DNA from: Candidatus Saccharicenans sp.
GTDB taxonomy: Bacteria; Acidobacteriota; Aminicenantia; Aminicenantales; Saccharicenantaceae
Direction of reading: 5' to 3'
Assembly: GCA_030017715.1 (NCBI GenBank)
Contig: JASEIU010000003.1
Span: 248,001 to 312,000, forward strand
Length of the DNA stretch: 64,000 nucleotides
Position numbers and translations under genes: made by a program. The notes below the pieces were generated by a model. That model saw only the letters and a program-made list of their open reading frames with translations. It was not told where the DNA came from and made no database searches. Positions 19,625 to 28,636 of this stretch are shown one piece after another. Positions within the stretch are counted from its first letter, which is position 1, and every line of letters starts with the position of its first letter.

Positions 19625-22477
19625 TTGCTATATATGAAAATCGCAATCAGAATGCCTGAAGGCCTTCAAACCTCAGTTAACCTGCCCGGAACCGCAAATC
19701 GGGACCGCTTCTATCCTTCACAACAAGATAGCGAAAAAAAGCCGGGAATCCTTCCCCGGCCCGGGTCCGACAGACTTTTTCCTGTAACGGCCTTAATTTT
19801 AATGCTGCTTTTAGAGCTGCTATTTTCCATTCCTGTTAATTCCGCCGCTGCCGTTGGACAGGAGAAAACAGCGCCTCCCTCCGGCCAGGAGGCCGGCCCC
19901 CAGCAAAAAAGGGTGGCCCTGGCCAACCGCCTGAACACGCAGGCTCCTTCAATCGACGGAAAACTCAACGACCCGGCCTGGCAACCGGGCGAGTGGCACT
20001 CCGACTTTGTGCAGTTCCATCCCTACGAAGGTCAGATGCCGGCCGAACAAACCGCCTTCAAGATTCTTTACGATGACAGCCACCTCTATATTGCCATCCG
20101 CTGTTATGACTCAAAACCTGAGACCATCGAGCGCCGCCTGAGCCGCCGCGACACCACTTCCGGCGATTACGTGATGATTTTCCTCGACAGCCTCTACGAC
20201 CGCCGCACCAGCTTCTGTTTTGCGGTCAATGCCGCCGGAGTGAAAGCGGACCAGATTCTTCCCAATGACAACTTTGACGAGAATACGGTCGACCTCTCCT
20301 GGGACCCAATCTGGGAAGCGAAAACGGCGATCGACGATCAAGGCTGGACAGCGGAGATGAAAATTCCATTCTCCCAGCTGCGCTTCAGCACCAGAGGCGA
20401 GCAGGTCTGGGGGCTTGAAGTCTGGCGGGAACTTTTTCGAAACGCCGAGATTTCTCTGTGGCAGCCGATTCCGAAGAACGCCCCGGGCTGGACCAGTCAG
20501 TTCGGCAGGCTGCGCGGGATGACCGATCTTAAACCGCCACGACAGATTGAAATAATGCCCTATACCGTGGGGCGGCTGCGATCCTATCCGGCCGAGCCCG
20601 GAAATCCATTCCTCACAGGCCGCGAGAAGAACCTTCTGGGCGGTCTGGACGGCAAAATCGGGTTGACCCACGACCTGACGCTAATTTTCACCCTCAATCC
20701 CGATTTCGGCCAGGTTGAAGCCGACCCGTCGGAGATCAACCTGACCGCCTACGAAACCTATTTCGAAGAAAAGAGGCCTTTCTTTGTGGAAGGCCAGAAC
20801 ATAACCAACTATCGAATCACCGGCGGCGACGGCGACTTTTCTTATGACAACCTTTTCTACAGCCGGCGCATCGGCCGGGCCCCGCAAATATATCCCGATA
20901 GCGCCGGATTCTGGAGCCTTCCGGCCTCGACCACCATTCTCGGAGCCTTCAAGCTCTCCGGGAAAACAAAAAGCGGCTGGTCGATCGGGGCCATGGAAGC
21001 TCTGACTTCAAGAGAATCAGCCTCCACTTACGACCCGGACACCGGGGTCTTCGGGAGCCAAATCGCCGAGCCTTTGACGAATTACTCCGCCTTCCGGCTG
21101 TCGAAAGATTACCGGCAGGGAGCCACCGTGGTCGGGGCAATGTTCACGGCCGTCAACCGGAACCTGAAGGGGTCGGCCGAAAGCCTGCTGCACCGTTCGG
21201 CTTACAGCGGAGGCTTTGACCTTTACCACAGCTGGAAGGACCGCCAGTATTATTTTTCGATGAAGCTGGTGGGAAGCGGCGTTTTCGGCAGCCAGGAAGC
21301 TCTGCAGCGGACCCAGATGTCGTCTGCTCATTATTTTCAGCGCCCGGACGCCGATTACCTGACCTTTGATCCGACACGCCGCTCTCTCTACGGGCACGGC
21401 GGTTCGGTAGATTTCGGGCGGGTGGGCGGCTCGCGGCTGATGTTTTCAACCGGGGTCACCTGGAGGTCACCGGGTCTGGAGCTCAACGACATTGGTTATC
21501 TCAGGTATGGCGACGTGGCCATGCAGTACCTGTGGCTGGGGTACAGATTCTACAAGCCGTTCAGCATCTTCCGCAACCTGAATATCAATTTAAACCAGTG
21601 GATGGGCTGGAATTTCGGCGGAGAAAGAACCTTTGCCGGCGGCAACGTCAACGCCTGGATGCAGTTCAAGAATTACTGGAGCCTGAGCTTCGGGATAAAC
21701 CGGCAGTTTCCGGGCCTGTCGCAGGGTGCCCTGCGCGGCGGGCCGCTGTTAAGGGTCGCCCCGGCTTTCAACATCTGGAGTTTCATTCAGACAGACAACC
21801 GCAAAAAACTGCGCCTGGGCGTCCAGACACAATGGAGACGGGCAGATAACGACGATAATTTGATTTTAAACCTCGGCCCGCAGATTACCTACGTGCCGAT
21901 GCCGGCCTTCAATCTTTCCTTGAGGCCGTCTTATTCCTTCATGAGGAGCGAGCTGCAATACGTGGGCACGGTCGATTACGACGGAGAGCCAAGATATCTG
22001 GTGGGCAAAATTGAGCAGAAGACCGTGTCGATGGTCGTCCGCCTGAACCTCAGTCTGACACCGGATCTGAGCTTTCAGTTCTACGGCATGCCGTTCATCT
22101 CGGCCGGAAAATACGGCCGGTTCAAGATGATTACCAATCCCCGGGCGCGTGAGTGGTCCGACCGTTATCATCTGTTCGCTGAAAACCAAATCGCCTATGA
22201 GGCCGGGGCGGGGGTTTACCGGGTGGATGAAAACGGCGACGGCCTGATTGATTATTCTTTTGCCAATCCGGATTTTAATTTCCGGCAGTTCCGGTCGAAC
22301 CTGGTTCTGCGCTGGGAATACCGGCCGGGCTGCACGCTGTTTCTGGTCTGGTCGCAGGGTCGTACCGATTACGGCTACAGCGGGATGATGGATTTTGAAA
22401 ATGACCTGAGTTCGCTGTTCGGCGCCAAGCCCGATAACGTCTTTCTGATCAAGCTCTCTTACAACTTCGACCTGTAA
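19625..22477 (+). CDS. CBM9-like / DUF5916 outer-membrane protein (paralogue)
   Basis: PSIDGKLNDPAWQPGEW...ILYDDSHLYIAIRCYDSKPETIERRLSRRD; shares YSRRIGRAPQ and other blocks with 3262-5988. Confidence 0.87.
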   Translation: MLYMKIAIRMPEGLQTSVNLPGTANRDRFYPSQQDSEKKPGILPRPGSDRLFPVTALILMLLLELLFSIPVNSAAAVGQEKTAPPSGQEAGPQQKRVALANRLNTQAPSIDGKLNDPAWQPGEWHSDFVQFHPYEGQMPAEQTAFKILYDDSHLYIAIRCYDSKPETIERRLSRRDTTSGDYVMIFLDSLYDRRTSFCFAVNAAGVKADQILPNDNFDENTVDLSWDPIWEAKTAIDDQGWTAEMKIPFSQLRFSTRGEQVWGLEVWRELFRNAEISLWQPIPKNAPGWTSQFGRLRGMTDLKPPRQIEIMPYTVGRLRSYPAEPGNPFLTGREKNLLGGLDGKIGLTHDLTLIFTLNPDFGQVEADPSEINLTAYETYFEEKRPFFVEGQNITNYRITGGDGDFSYDNLFYSRRIGRAPQIYPDSAGFWSLPASTTILGAFKLSGKTKSGWSIGAMEALTSRESASTYDPDTGVFGSQIAEPLTNYSAFRLSKDYRQGATVVGAMFTAVNRNLKGSAESLLHRSAYSGGFDLYHSWKDRQYYFSMKLVGSGVFGSQEALQRTQMSSAHYFQRPDADYLTFDPTRRSLYGHGGSVDFGRVGGSRLMFSTGVTWRSPGLELNDIGYLRYGDVAMQYLWLGYRFYKPFSIFRNLNINLNQWMGWNFGGERTFAGGNVNAWMQFKNYWSLSFGINRQFPGLSQGALRGGPLLRVAPAFNIWSFIQTDNRKKLRLGVQTQWRRADNDDNLILNLGPQITYVPMPAFNLSLRPSYSFMRSELQYVGTVDYDGEPRYLVGKIEQKTVSMVVRLNLSLTPDLSFQFYGMPFISAGKYGRFKMITNPRAREWSDRYHLFAENQIAYEAGAGVYRVDENGDGLIDYSFANPDFNFRQFRSNLVLRWEYRPGCTLFLVWSQGRTDYGYSGMMDFENDLSSLFGAKPDNVFLIKLSYNFDL

Positions 22478-22480
22478 ACC

Positions 22481-22498
22481 GGGGACACAGTAAAGTGA
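22481..22498. repeat. Truncated REP-like palindrome
   Basis: GGGGACACAGTAAAGTGA without the distal TCCCC. Confidence 0.7.
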
Positions 22499-22691
22499 TT
22501 GCCGGCCAGCCACTCGAATTTGCGTATCGCCCTCACCAGGGGAGGGTATGGTTCTTCCCTGTCAATATTTGCCCGGTTGTTGAAACCGGGATGATGTTCT
22601 ATGACCGAAATGGTTGCCTTCCCGCCGCCGACCTGATTTCAGGTTGATGTCCGGAAAGGATAGTGATATGTTTACCCCGAAAGGAGCATTC

Positions 22692-23138
22692 ATGACCAAA
22701 AGGATTTTACTGGTGACACTGATGGCAGTAATGCTGGTTTTTTCTTCAACCGCGAAAGCTCAACCGACAGGAGATGAAGAAGCCATCAAGGCTCTGATCC
22801 AGAGCGCTTATGTGGATGGCCTGCAGAACCTGGGCGACCTGGAAAAAACCCGGGCCGGGTTCCACCCGGACTTCGTGCTGCTGGGCCTGAGAGACGGCCA
22901 GTTAACCCGGCTTCCGATCGCCGACTGGATCGCCTCGACTGAAAAGAGAAAAGCCCAGGGTCAGAAGCCGCCGGTAACCACCTGCAAATTTCTGCAGGTT
23001 GACATCACCGGCGAGGCGGCCATGGTAAAGCTCGAACTCCACCGGGAAGGACAGCGCATTTTTACCGATTATCTCACGCTGTATAAATTTCCTGACGGCT
23101 GGAAAATCGTCAGCAAGATTTATTACAGGCATTCCTGA
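22692..23138 (+). CDS. Secreted NTF2-like (putative lumazine-binding type) protein
   Basis: DEEAIKALIQSAYVDGLQNLGDLEKTRAGFHPDFVLLGLRDG...FTDYLTLYKFPDGWKIVSKIYYRH; AAAGGAG RBS before 22692. Confidence 0.82.
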   Translation: MTKRILLVTLMAVMLVFSSTAKAQPTGDEEAIKALIQSAYVDGLQNLGDLEKTRAGFHPDFVLLGLRDGQLTRLPIADWIASTEKRKAQGQKPPVTTCKFLQVDITGEAAMVKLELHREGQRIFTDYLTLYKFPDGWKIVSKIYYRHS

Positions 23139-23492
23139 TTTATTACAACCAAGAATGCTTAGATCAGCCGGGCCGGAAACCGGCGGCGCTCGAGTCTGTT
23201 ACCGACTTTGGGCCCCGGGTACAATTGCGATTTCTTAACCGAATCACAATAAAAAGCGAAAAGACCGGAAGCCCGGCCTGGCTTCGAATAAGTTCTGCTT
23301 ATTAAGCCAAAGGCTGAACCATTCAGATAAAATTTCTGGTGGCTGAAATTAGTTCTGCCGGTTGTCAGGCGCTAAGTGTGGGAAAGCATCCCCTTAAATT
23401 AAATTTACTATCAGCCCTGGAAAAACTGGAAATAATGAAGAGGTCCCGAATTTTGTGTCCCCGATTTCTCCGTTCATTGCTTTTTATGCCGG

Positions 23493-23519
23493 AAATCAGG
23501 AAACATATATTGTGTCCCC
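23493..23519 (-). repeat. Family-2 asymmetric repeat
   Basis: + strand AAATCAGGAAACATATATTGTGTCCCC; neighbouring TTTTGTGTCCCCG fragments. Confidence 0.7.
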
Positions 23520-23540
23520 GCTTTTTGTGTCCCCGGTTTT

Positions 23541-24914
23541 TTAGCGGATGAAGCCAGCACCCAGCACTGTCTCGCCGTCATAAAACACGGCCACCTGGCC
23601 GGGAGTCACTGCTTTGTACGGGGTGAGCAGAACGACGCGGGCCGTCAGGGGGATCAGCCTGGCGCTATAATCGCTGACCGCCAAATCTGCCCTAAACCTT
23701 TTGCCCGGAGTTCTGGTTTCTTGTGTTTTCTCTTCTGATACTTTGGCATCGTCAGGCGGCCCGGGTTTCTGACCTTCCCTGCCAGCAGACTTGCTCCTGT
23801 CATAGGGTGCGGCACCCAGGACTCTTTTTTCTCCCTGTTCCGGCTCCGCCTCATTGACTTTATCAGCCACTTTGCCCTCAACTGAAATATCTTCCCTGCC
23901 TGCAGTTGAGTCTTTACCAATCTCTATTTCTTGGATGGCTGCTCTTTCCGGGAATTCGGGATTGAGCCTGCAGGCCAGCTCCGGCGATTTATACCTGACT
24001 TTGACCGTGGCCTCTATTTCTTCGCCGGCGGCCGGAATCCGGGCCATCCAGTTGAGGCCGTCAACGAAAAAGACGCTCGTCATCAGGTCCTTCTCCGAGC
24101 CAATATAGACGGTGTTGGTCGCAGCCTCAATCTTTACCACATAAAGACGGCCGCCGCTGGCAATGCCCAGGCCGCGTCTCTGTCCGACGGTGTAGTTTTC
24201 TATGCCTTCATGCTCACCGAGCACCCGACCGCCCAGATCTTTGATCGGACCCGGCTTCCCTTTCGGCAGCAGCTCTCGATAATCCCCGGCGTAAAAATCC
24301 TGGCTTTCTTCCTTGTCGCTGACGGGAAGATGATGCTCGCGGGCAATCCGGCGCACTTCGGATTTTCGGAGCTCGCCCAGCGGAAAAAGGCTCCGGCTGA
24401 GCTGCTCCTGGGAAAGAAGCCCCAGAAAATAGGACTGGTCCTTGGCTGCGTCCCTGGCTTTCAGCAGCAGCCAGCGCCCGCTTTTCTCATCATAAGCTAC
24501 CCGGGCATAGTGACCGGTGGCAAAATAATCGTATTCCAGCCCGAGTTTCCGGCAGCCTTCGAGCAGCAGACCAAACTTTATCTCGGCGTTGCATTTGACG
24601 CAGGGATTGGGGGTACGGCCGCGGGTGTATTCATCACGGAAGTAGTTGAGGATGCGTTCCTCATACTCCCGCCGCAGGTCGACCGTCCGGAATTCCAGGC
24701 CCAGATGCCGGGCTACCTTTTCCACATCCTCAATCTCGGCCGCCTCGTCTTCGCCGTAGCAGGCGAGTTTGCGGACGGCAGGAGCCAGACCGTCGGGCGT
24801 AATTTGCATGGTAACGCCAACCACTTCATACCCGGCCTGTTTGAGCAGAAGGGCGGCCACCGAGGAGTCCACCCCGCCGCTCATCCCGACCAGCACTCTT
24901 TTCTTACCGTCCAT
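23541..24914 (-). CDS. mnmA: tRNA-specific 2-thiouridylase MnmA with ~90-aa C-terminal-domain insertion
   Basis: VLVGMSGGVDSSVAALLLKQAGYEVVGVTM, NPCVKCNAEIKF, ATGHYA, KDQSYFL, AVTPGQVAVFYDGETVLGAGFI. Confidence 0.95.
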   Translation of the reverse strand: MDGKKRVLVGMSGGVDSSVAALLLKQAGYEVVGVTMQITPDGLAPAVRKLACYGEDEAAEIEDVEKVARHLGLEFRTVDLRREYEERILNYFRDEYTRGRTPNPCVKCNAEIKFGLLLEGCRKLGLEYDYFATGHYARVAYDEKSGRWLLLKARDAAKDQSYFLGLLSQEQLSRSLFPLGELRKSEVRRIAREHHLPVSDKEESQDFYAGDYRELLPKGKPGPIKDLGGRVLGEHEGIENYTVGQRRGLGIASGGRLYVVKIEAATNTVYIGSEKDLMTSVFFVDGLNWMARIPAAGEEIEATVKVRYKSPELACRLNPEFPERAAIQEIEIGKDSTAGREDISVEGKVADKVNEAEPEQGEKRVLGAAPYDRSKSAGREGQKPGPPDDAKVSEEKTQETRTPGKRFRADLAVSDYSARLIPLTARVVLLTPYKAVTPGQVAVFYDGETVLGAGFIR

Positions 24915-24940
24915 CCCCTGTATTATAGCATTAGAAAAAT

Positions 24941-24970
24941 GGAGACACATTCTATATTCTTTGATTTTTA
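24941..24970 (+). repeat. Degenerate family-2 asymmetric repeat
   Basis: GGAGACACATTCTATATTCTTTGATTTTTA. Confidence 0.5.
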
Positions 24971-25110
24971 TTCTCCCTTTGTAGTCCTATAACGGGCGAG
25001 ACCGCAGGAGGCAATTCTATTTCATCATTTTTTTACCCGAAAAACCTAAATCCCGTCGATAACCCCGATAACACCTGATTCTTATATCGCTCGCTTTTCC
25101 TCGAGCCAAA

Positions 25111-25132
25111 GGGGACATCTTACACTGTCTCT
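25111..25132. repeat. Degenerate REP-like palindrome
   Basis: GGGGACATCTTACACTGTCTCT. Confidence 0.7.
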
Positions 25133-25386
25133 TTTTTACCTGGATTCCCCGACATCCCCGAACGAAAGCCCTTGATACTGCTGCCCGCTTCTGGTAGCCT
25201 ATAGGTGTTACGTTTCAATCATTCGTAACACTCTCTTTCTGTCCTAAAAAGTGGATAACAGGACATTGAGCCGCTATGGTGAGGTATCGCTATCAAGAAC
25301 CAGACCACGGTGTCTGGTTGATATTACACCTTGGCCTTAGGCCAAATTAATTTTCAAACCCGATCAGAGCTTTAAGGACAACAATT

Positions 25387-26856
25387 ATGAGCGCCGCAGA
25401 TTGCCGAAACCCAAACGAACAGCCTAATGCTCATCCCGGCCAGCTCACTCGAAAAACGGCGGCCGCTTACTGGGATGAACAGATGCTCGCCTGGCAGGAG
25501 GGTCAGGCAAGGACCGGCCGCCGGCAGCATCCAGACTGGGAGATGGAGGAGGCCGCCCGACGTTACTGGGAAATGGTCTGGCGTTACCAGCCAGAGCGCC
25601 TTGAGTATCTTCTATCCCGGCTGCACCCAGTCGCCGGCAAAAGAATTCTGGATATCGGCTCCGGGCCGGGAGTCCTGGCCATTCCCCTGGCCGAAGCCGG
25701 GGCGGCAGTCACGGCTGTCGAACCATCGCCTGCCATGTTGAAGGTCTTAAAAGAGATGGCTGCTCGAAGAAAATCCCCCGAAATCGAATGCCTCTGCCGG
25801 CGCTGGGAAGAACTGGATCCGGACAGAGACCTTAAACTAAACCAGCCTTTTGATATTGTGATAGCTTCGCTTTCGCTGCTGATGGTCGGAATCAGGCACT
25901 GCCTGCTGAAAATGAAAAGGGTCTGCTCCCCCGGCGGTCAAATTTTCCTGCTCTGGCCCAGCAGCCAGAACCACTGGACAAAAGAACTTAAAATACTTTT
26001 CCCCAAGCTTTATGGCCTTGACTATGTTCCGAAGCCGGATGCTGAGCTACTCCTGCGGGTGATCAAGGAAGTGCAGGCCGAACTGGTAGCGGGGATAGAA
26101 GAAAGGCGGATGGCGGCCCACACTGAGCCCTCGACTTATTTAAGCCGGCACTCCGGCGGGCCGGATGTAAAGGCTGGCTCAAAAATCAACCTCAATCCCT
26201 CAACAACCATCAAAAGGGATTGGTTCGGGGCTGAACTCGGCCGGCACCTGAAAATAAAAGACAAAGCTACCGGCCAGCATCGAATCAGAGAAAAATTTTT
26301 TAAATCGGAGGGATCAGAGATTGAGTCCCCGATAAATTCTGACCGAGAAGTTTCAGAAGAAGTCTCGGCTGAAGCGAGTAGCGGCCAGAATCATCCTGAA
26401 GAATATAAAATCTCCAGACAGCCAGGGGGAACTCAGGAATCAGTCCCGAGCGATGAGTGGCTTCAGCTTTCTCCCCCAAACCGGGCTTTGCAAAAGGTTC
26501 TCAGCGTATTTCCCGGCTCTGTCTTTCAAGAGTGCGAGCTTAACCGCGGATTCATTTCTTGTGGCCCGGGCTACCCGGCCTCACCGAGGCCGGGAGATCA
26601 GCTTCTGGCGATAGGACCTGCCGGCAGTCTATCTGATCTTCCGTCCATAGCGACCGAAAAGATGGAATTCATCTATCGGGAGTCATTCAGCTCCGAAGCA
26701 GAGGAGCTGGCTCATTTCCAGGCTTATTTCGGAGTCGACCCGGATGACCAAAGGCGGACGGCAATTCTGAGAGAATTTTTGAAGCGCAATCTCACCTACC
26801 ATGATCAGGACCTGATGCTTGAACATCCCTTGCCGACTCTTCTAATCCGCTGGTAA
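25387..26856 (+). CDS. SAM-dependent methyltransferase with long internal low-complexity insert
   Basis: RILDIGSGPGVLAIPLAEAGAAVTAVEPSPAML; VCSPGGQIFLLWPSS. Confidence 0.85.
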   Translation: MSAADCRNPNEQPNAHPGQLTRKTAAAYWDEQMLAWQEGQARTGRRQHPDWEMEEAARRYWEMVWRYQPERLEYLLSRLHPVAGKRILDIGSGPGVLAIPLAEAGAAVTAVEPSPAMLKVLKEMAARRKSPEIECLCRRWEELDPDRDLKLNQPFDIVIASLSLLMVGIRHCLLKMKRVCSPGGQIFLLWPSSQNHWTKELKILFPKLYGLDYVPKPDAELLLRVIKEVQAELVAGIEERRMAAHTEPSTYLSRHSGGPDVKAGSKINLNPSTTIKRDWFGAELGRHLKIKDKATGQHRIREKFFKSEGSEIESPINSDREVSEEVSAEASSGQNHPEEYKISRQPGGTQESVPSDEWLQLSPPNRALQKVLSVFPGSVFQECELNRGFISCGPGYPASPRPGDQLLAIGPAGSLSDLPSIATEKMEFIYRESFSSEAEELAHFQAYFGVDPDDQRRTAILREFLKRNLTYHDQDLMLEHPLPTLLIRW

Positions 26857-26946
26857 AACAAGGCGCCAATACCATCTCTTCTGCCTCTACTTCTTACCCC
26901 GGACATTATATTTGACACCAGGAGTGCATTTTCTTAAGCTCATGGT

Positions 26947-27354
26947 ATGGAAAGAACTATTCGTTTTAGCATTTCTCTGGAAATCGAGCTTTCCCGGAAA
27001 TTTGCCCGCTGGTTGAAAAAAAACGGCTACGACAACCGTTCGGAAGCTATCAGGGACCTAATCCGGAACAAACTGGTTGAGGAAGAATGGAAGGACGAAC
27101 AGACAGAAGTGGCGGCCATTCTCACCTTGGTCTATAACCACGAGAGCCGCGAATTGCCACAGGCTCTGACCAACATTCAGCATCGGCACAACGATCTGAT
27201 TTTAAGCTCAACTCACGTCCATCTTGACAAACACAACTGTCTCGAAGCCATCATAATGAAGGGCAGAGCCGGACTGATCAAGAATGCAGCTAATGAATTG
27301 CTAAGCCTCCGCCGGGTAAAACACGGCCGACTCATAATGACCACGACCGGCTAG
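26947..27354 (+). CDS. nikR: Nickel-responsive regulator NikR-like protein
   Basis: Ribbon-helix-helix N-terminus RFSISLEIELSRKFARWLKKNGYDNRSEAIRDLIR; ACT-like C-terminus with THVHLDKHNCLE metal site. Confidence 0.93.
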   Translation: MERTIRFSISLEIELSRKFARWLKKNGYDNRSEAIRDLIRNKLVEEEWKDEQTEVAAILTLVYNHESRELPQALTNIQHRHNDLILSSTHVHLDKHNCLEAIIMKGRAGLIKNAANELLSLRRVKHGRLIMTTTG

Positions 27355-27361
27355 TTAAACA

Positions 27362-27593
27362 GGGGACACCTTTTAGTGTCCCCAACATTTCGGGGACATC
27401 TTATAGTGTCCCGGCTTTTCCACGCCAAGCTATATGGGGAAAAAACCGGACGTCCGCTCGTCAAAAGGGGACATCGTAGAGTGTCCCCCTTTTTGGCTGT
27501 TTGTGGGCTCGTCTATATGGGGAAAAATGGAGGGGAAGATCGGGGACACCTTACAATGTCCCCCGAAAAAAAGGGACACTGTAAGGTGTCCCC
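27362..27593. repeat. Five-hairpin composite REP element, copy 3, filling a convergent intergenic region
   Basis: Palindromes at 27362, 27392, 27467, 27542 and 27573; TATATGGGGAAAA box in both spacers. Confidence 0.95.
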
Positions 27594-27595
27594 TA

Positions 27596-28393
27596 TCAAA
27601 AGTAGAAGTTAAGGCCGGCGCTGAAATAATTCCCGCGGAAAATATAAAACGCCGTCTCGCCGTAACGGAAATAATAGGCATGAAGCGCCAGCCACCAGTT
27701 CGGGCTGTAAACCAGCCCGACTGAATAAGAGACCGCCTCCACCCCTTCGGAGTTTTTCATCAGGTAAAGATTCGGATTGAAGGCCAGGTTTTTCACCGGC
27801 CAGAATTTCATTCCCAATCTCAGGGAATAGGTATTGATCCATCTGACCGTTTCCTCCGGATGCCAGAGCACCGATTTTTCCCGGATCGAATAGACCGACC
27901 ACAGGCCGGAAATTTGGTCGCTGAATTTATACTCCAGCCCGCTGTCCGCCAGAAAACCACGGTAATTATCAGAGCCTATCAAATAGGACAAATTAACGTA
28001 GCCGGAAAGCCGCTGCCGGTTGAAATAGACCGTGCCCGACACCCGGCTGACATCAGCTTTCATCGTCTTCAGGACGCTTCCTCCAAGACCGTCGCTCCCG
28101 TAATAGTCGTAGCGGAAATTGTGATAATGATAGCGGAATATCAACGAGACTTCGCTGCCCAGGCTGAAGCGGGCGCCTATCCACGGGCTCAGAATAAAAA
28201 GCTTGTTGGCACCCCCGTATCCCTCAAGGCCGAACTGGGGCTTGACCTCAGCCCCGGCCTCGCCCGCCAGAGTCATCACTCCAAGAATCACAGTCAGAGC
28301 AAGAGCGGTCCGCCCCGACCGGTGATCATTTTTTTCGTTTTTCTTGACTGCCATCCGACCCTCTCTTTTATTTTCCTCCGGGGAGGTTGACAA
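27596..28393 (-). CDS. Outer-membrane beta-barrel protein
   Basis: Signal peptide; Tyr-rich alternating strands; C-terminal NYFSAGLNFYF. Confidence 0.65.
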   Translation of the reverse strand: MSTSPEENKREGRMAVKKNEKNDHRSGRTALALTVILGVMTLAGEAGAEVKPQFGLEGYGGANKLFILSPWIGARFSLGSEVSLIFRYHYHNFRYDYYGSDGLGGSVLKTMKADVSRVSGTVYFNRQRLSGYVNLSYLIGSDNYRGFLADSGLEYKFSDQISGLWSVYSIREKSVLWHPEETVRWINTYSLRLGMKFWPVKNLAFNPNLYLMKNSEGVEAVSYSVGLVYSPNWWLALHAYYFRYGETAFYIFRGNYFSAGLNFYF

Positions 28394-28636
28394 GGCTCAG
28401 GATATCAGGCCCGCATTCTTTCAAGGCTCCTCCGGCCAACAACTATGCCGTTAGAGATTACCTTTCGTACCTTTTGAAGGCCGTCCACTGCGCCTTAAGG
28501 AAAGCCAGCTTTCCTCCCTGACCATATTCAGACTCATCTCTTTGCCTTGACCTTCATCCTGACCGCTTATTTCAAGATCCGGCCTGAAACGAGCTGTAAA
28601 CTCGGCCAGGCAAGTTTCTCCCCCAGCTTTTCCCTC

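Noticed and set aside
23931-24992. 353-aa antisense ORF over mnmA
   Set aside because: Opposite strand of an unambiguous mnmA; overlap is shadow coding
25200-25330. Possible transposon remnant (GGTGTTACG...CGTAACAC, MVRYRYQEPDHGVWLILHLGL)
   Set aside because: Only short resemblance to known sequence; no transposase motif or terminal repeats that I can support
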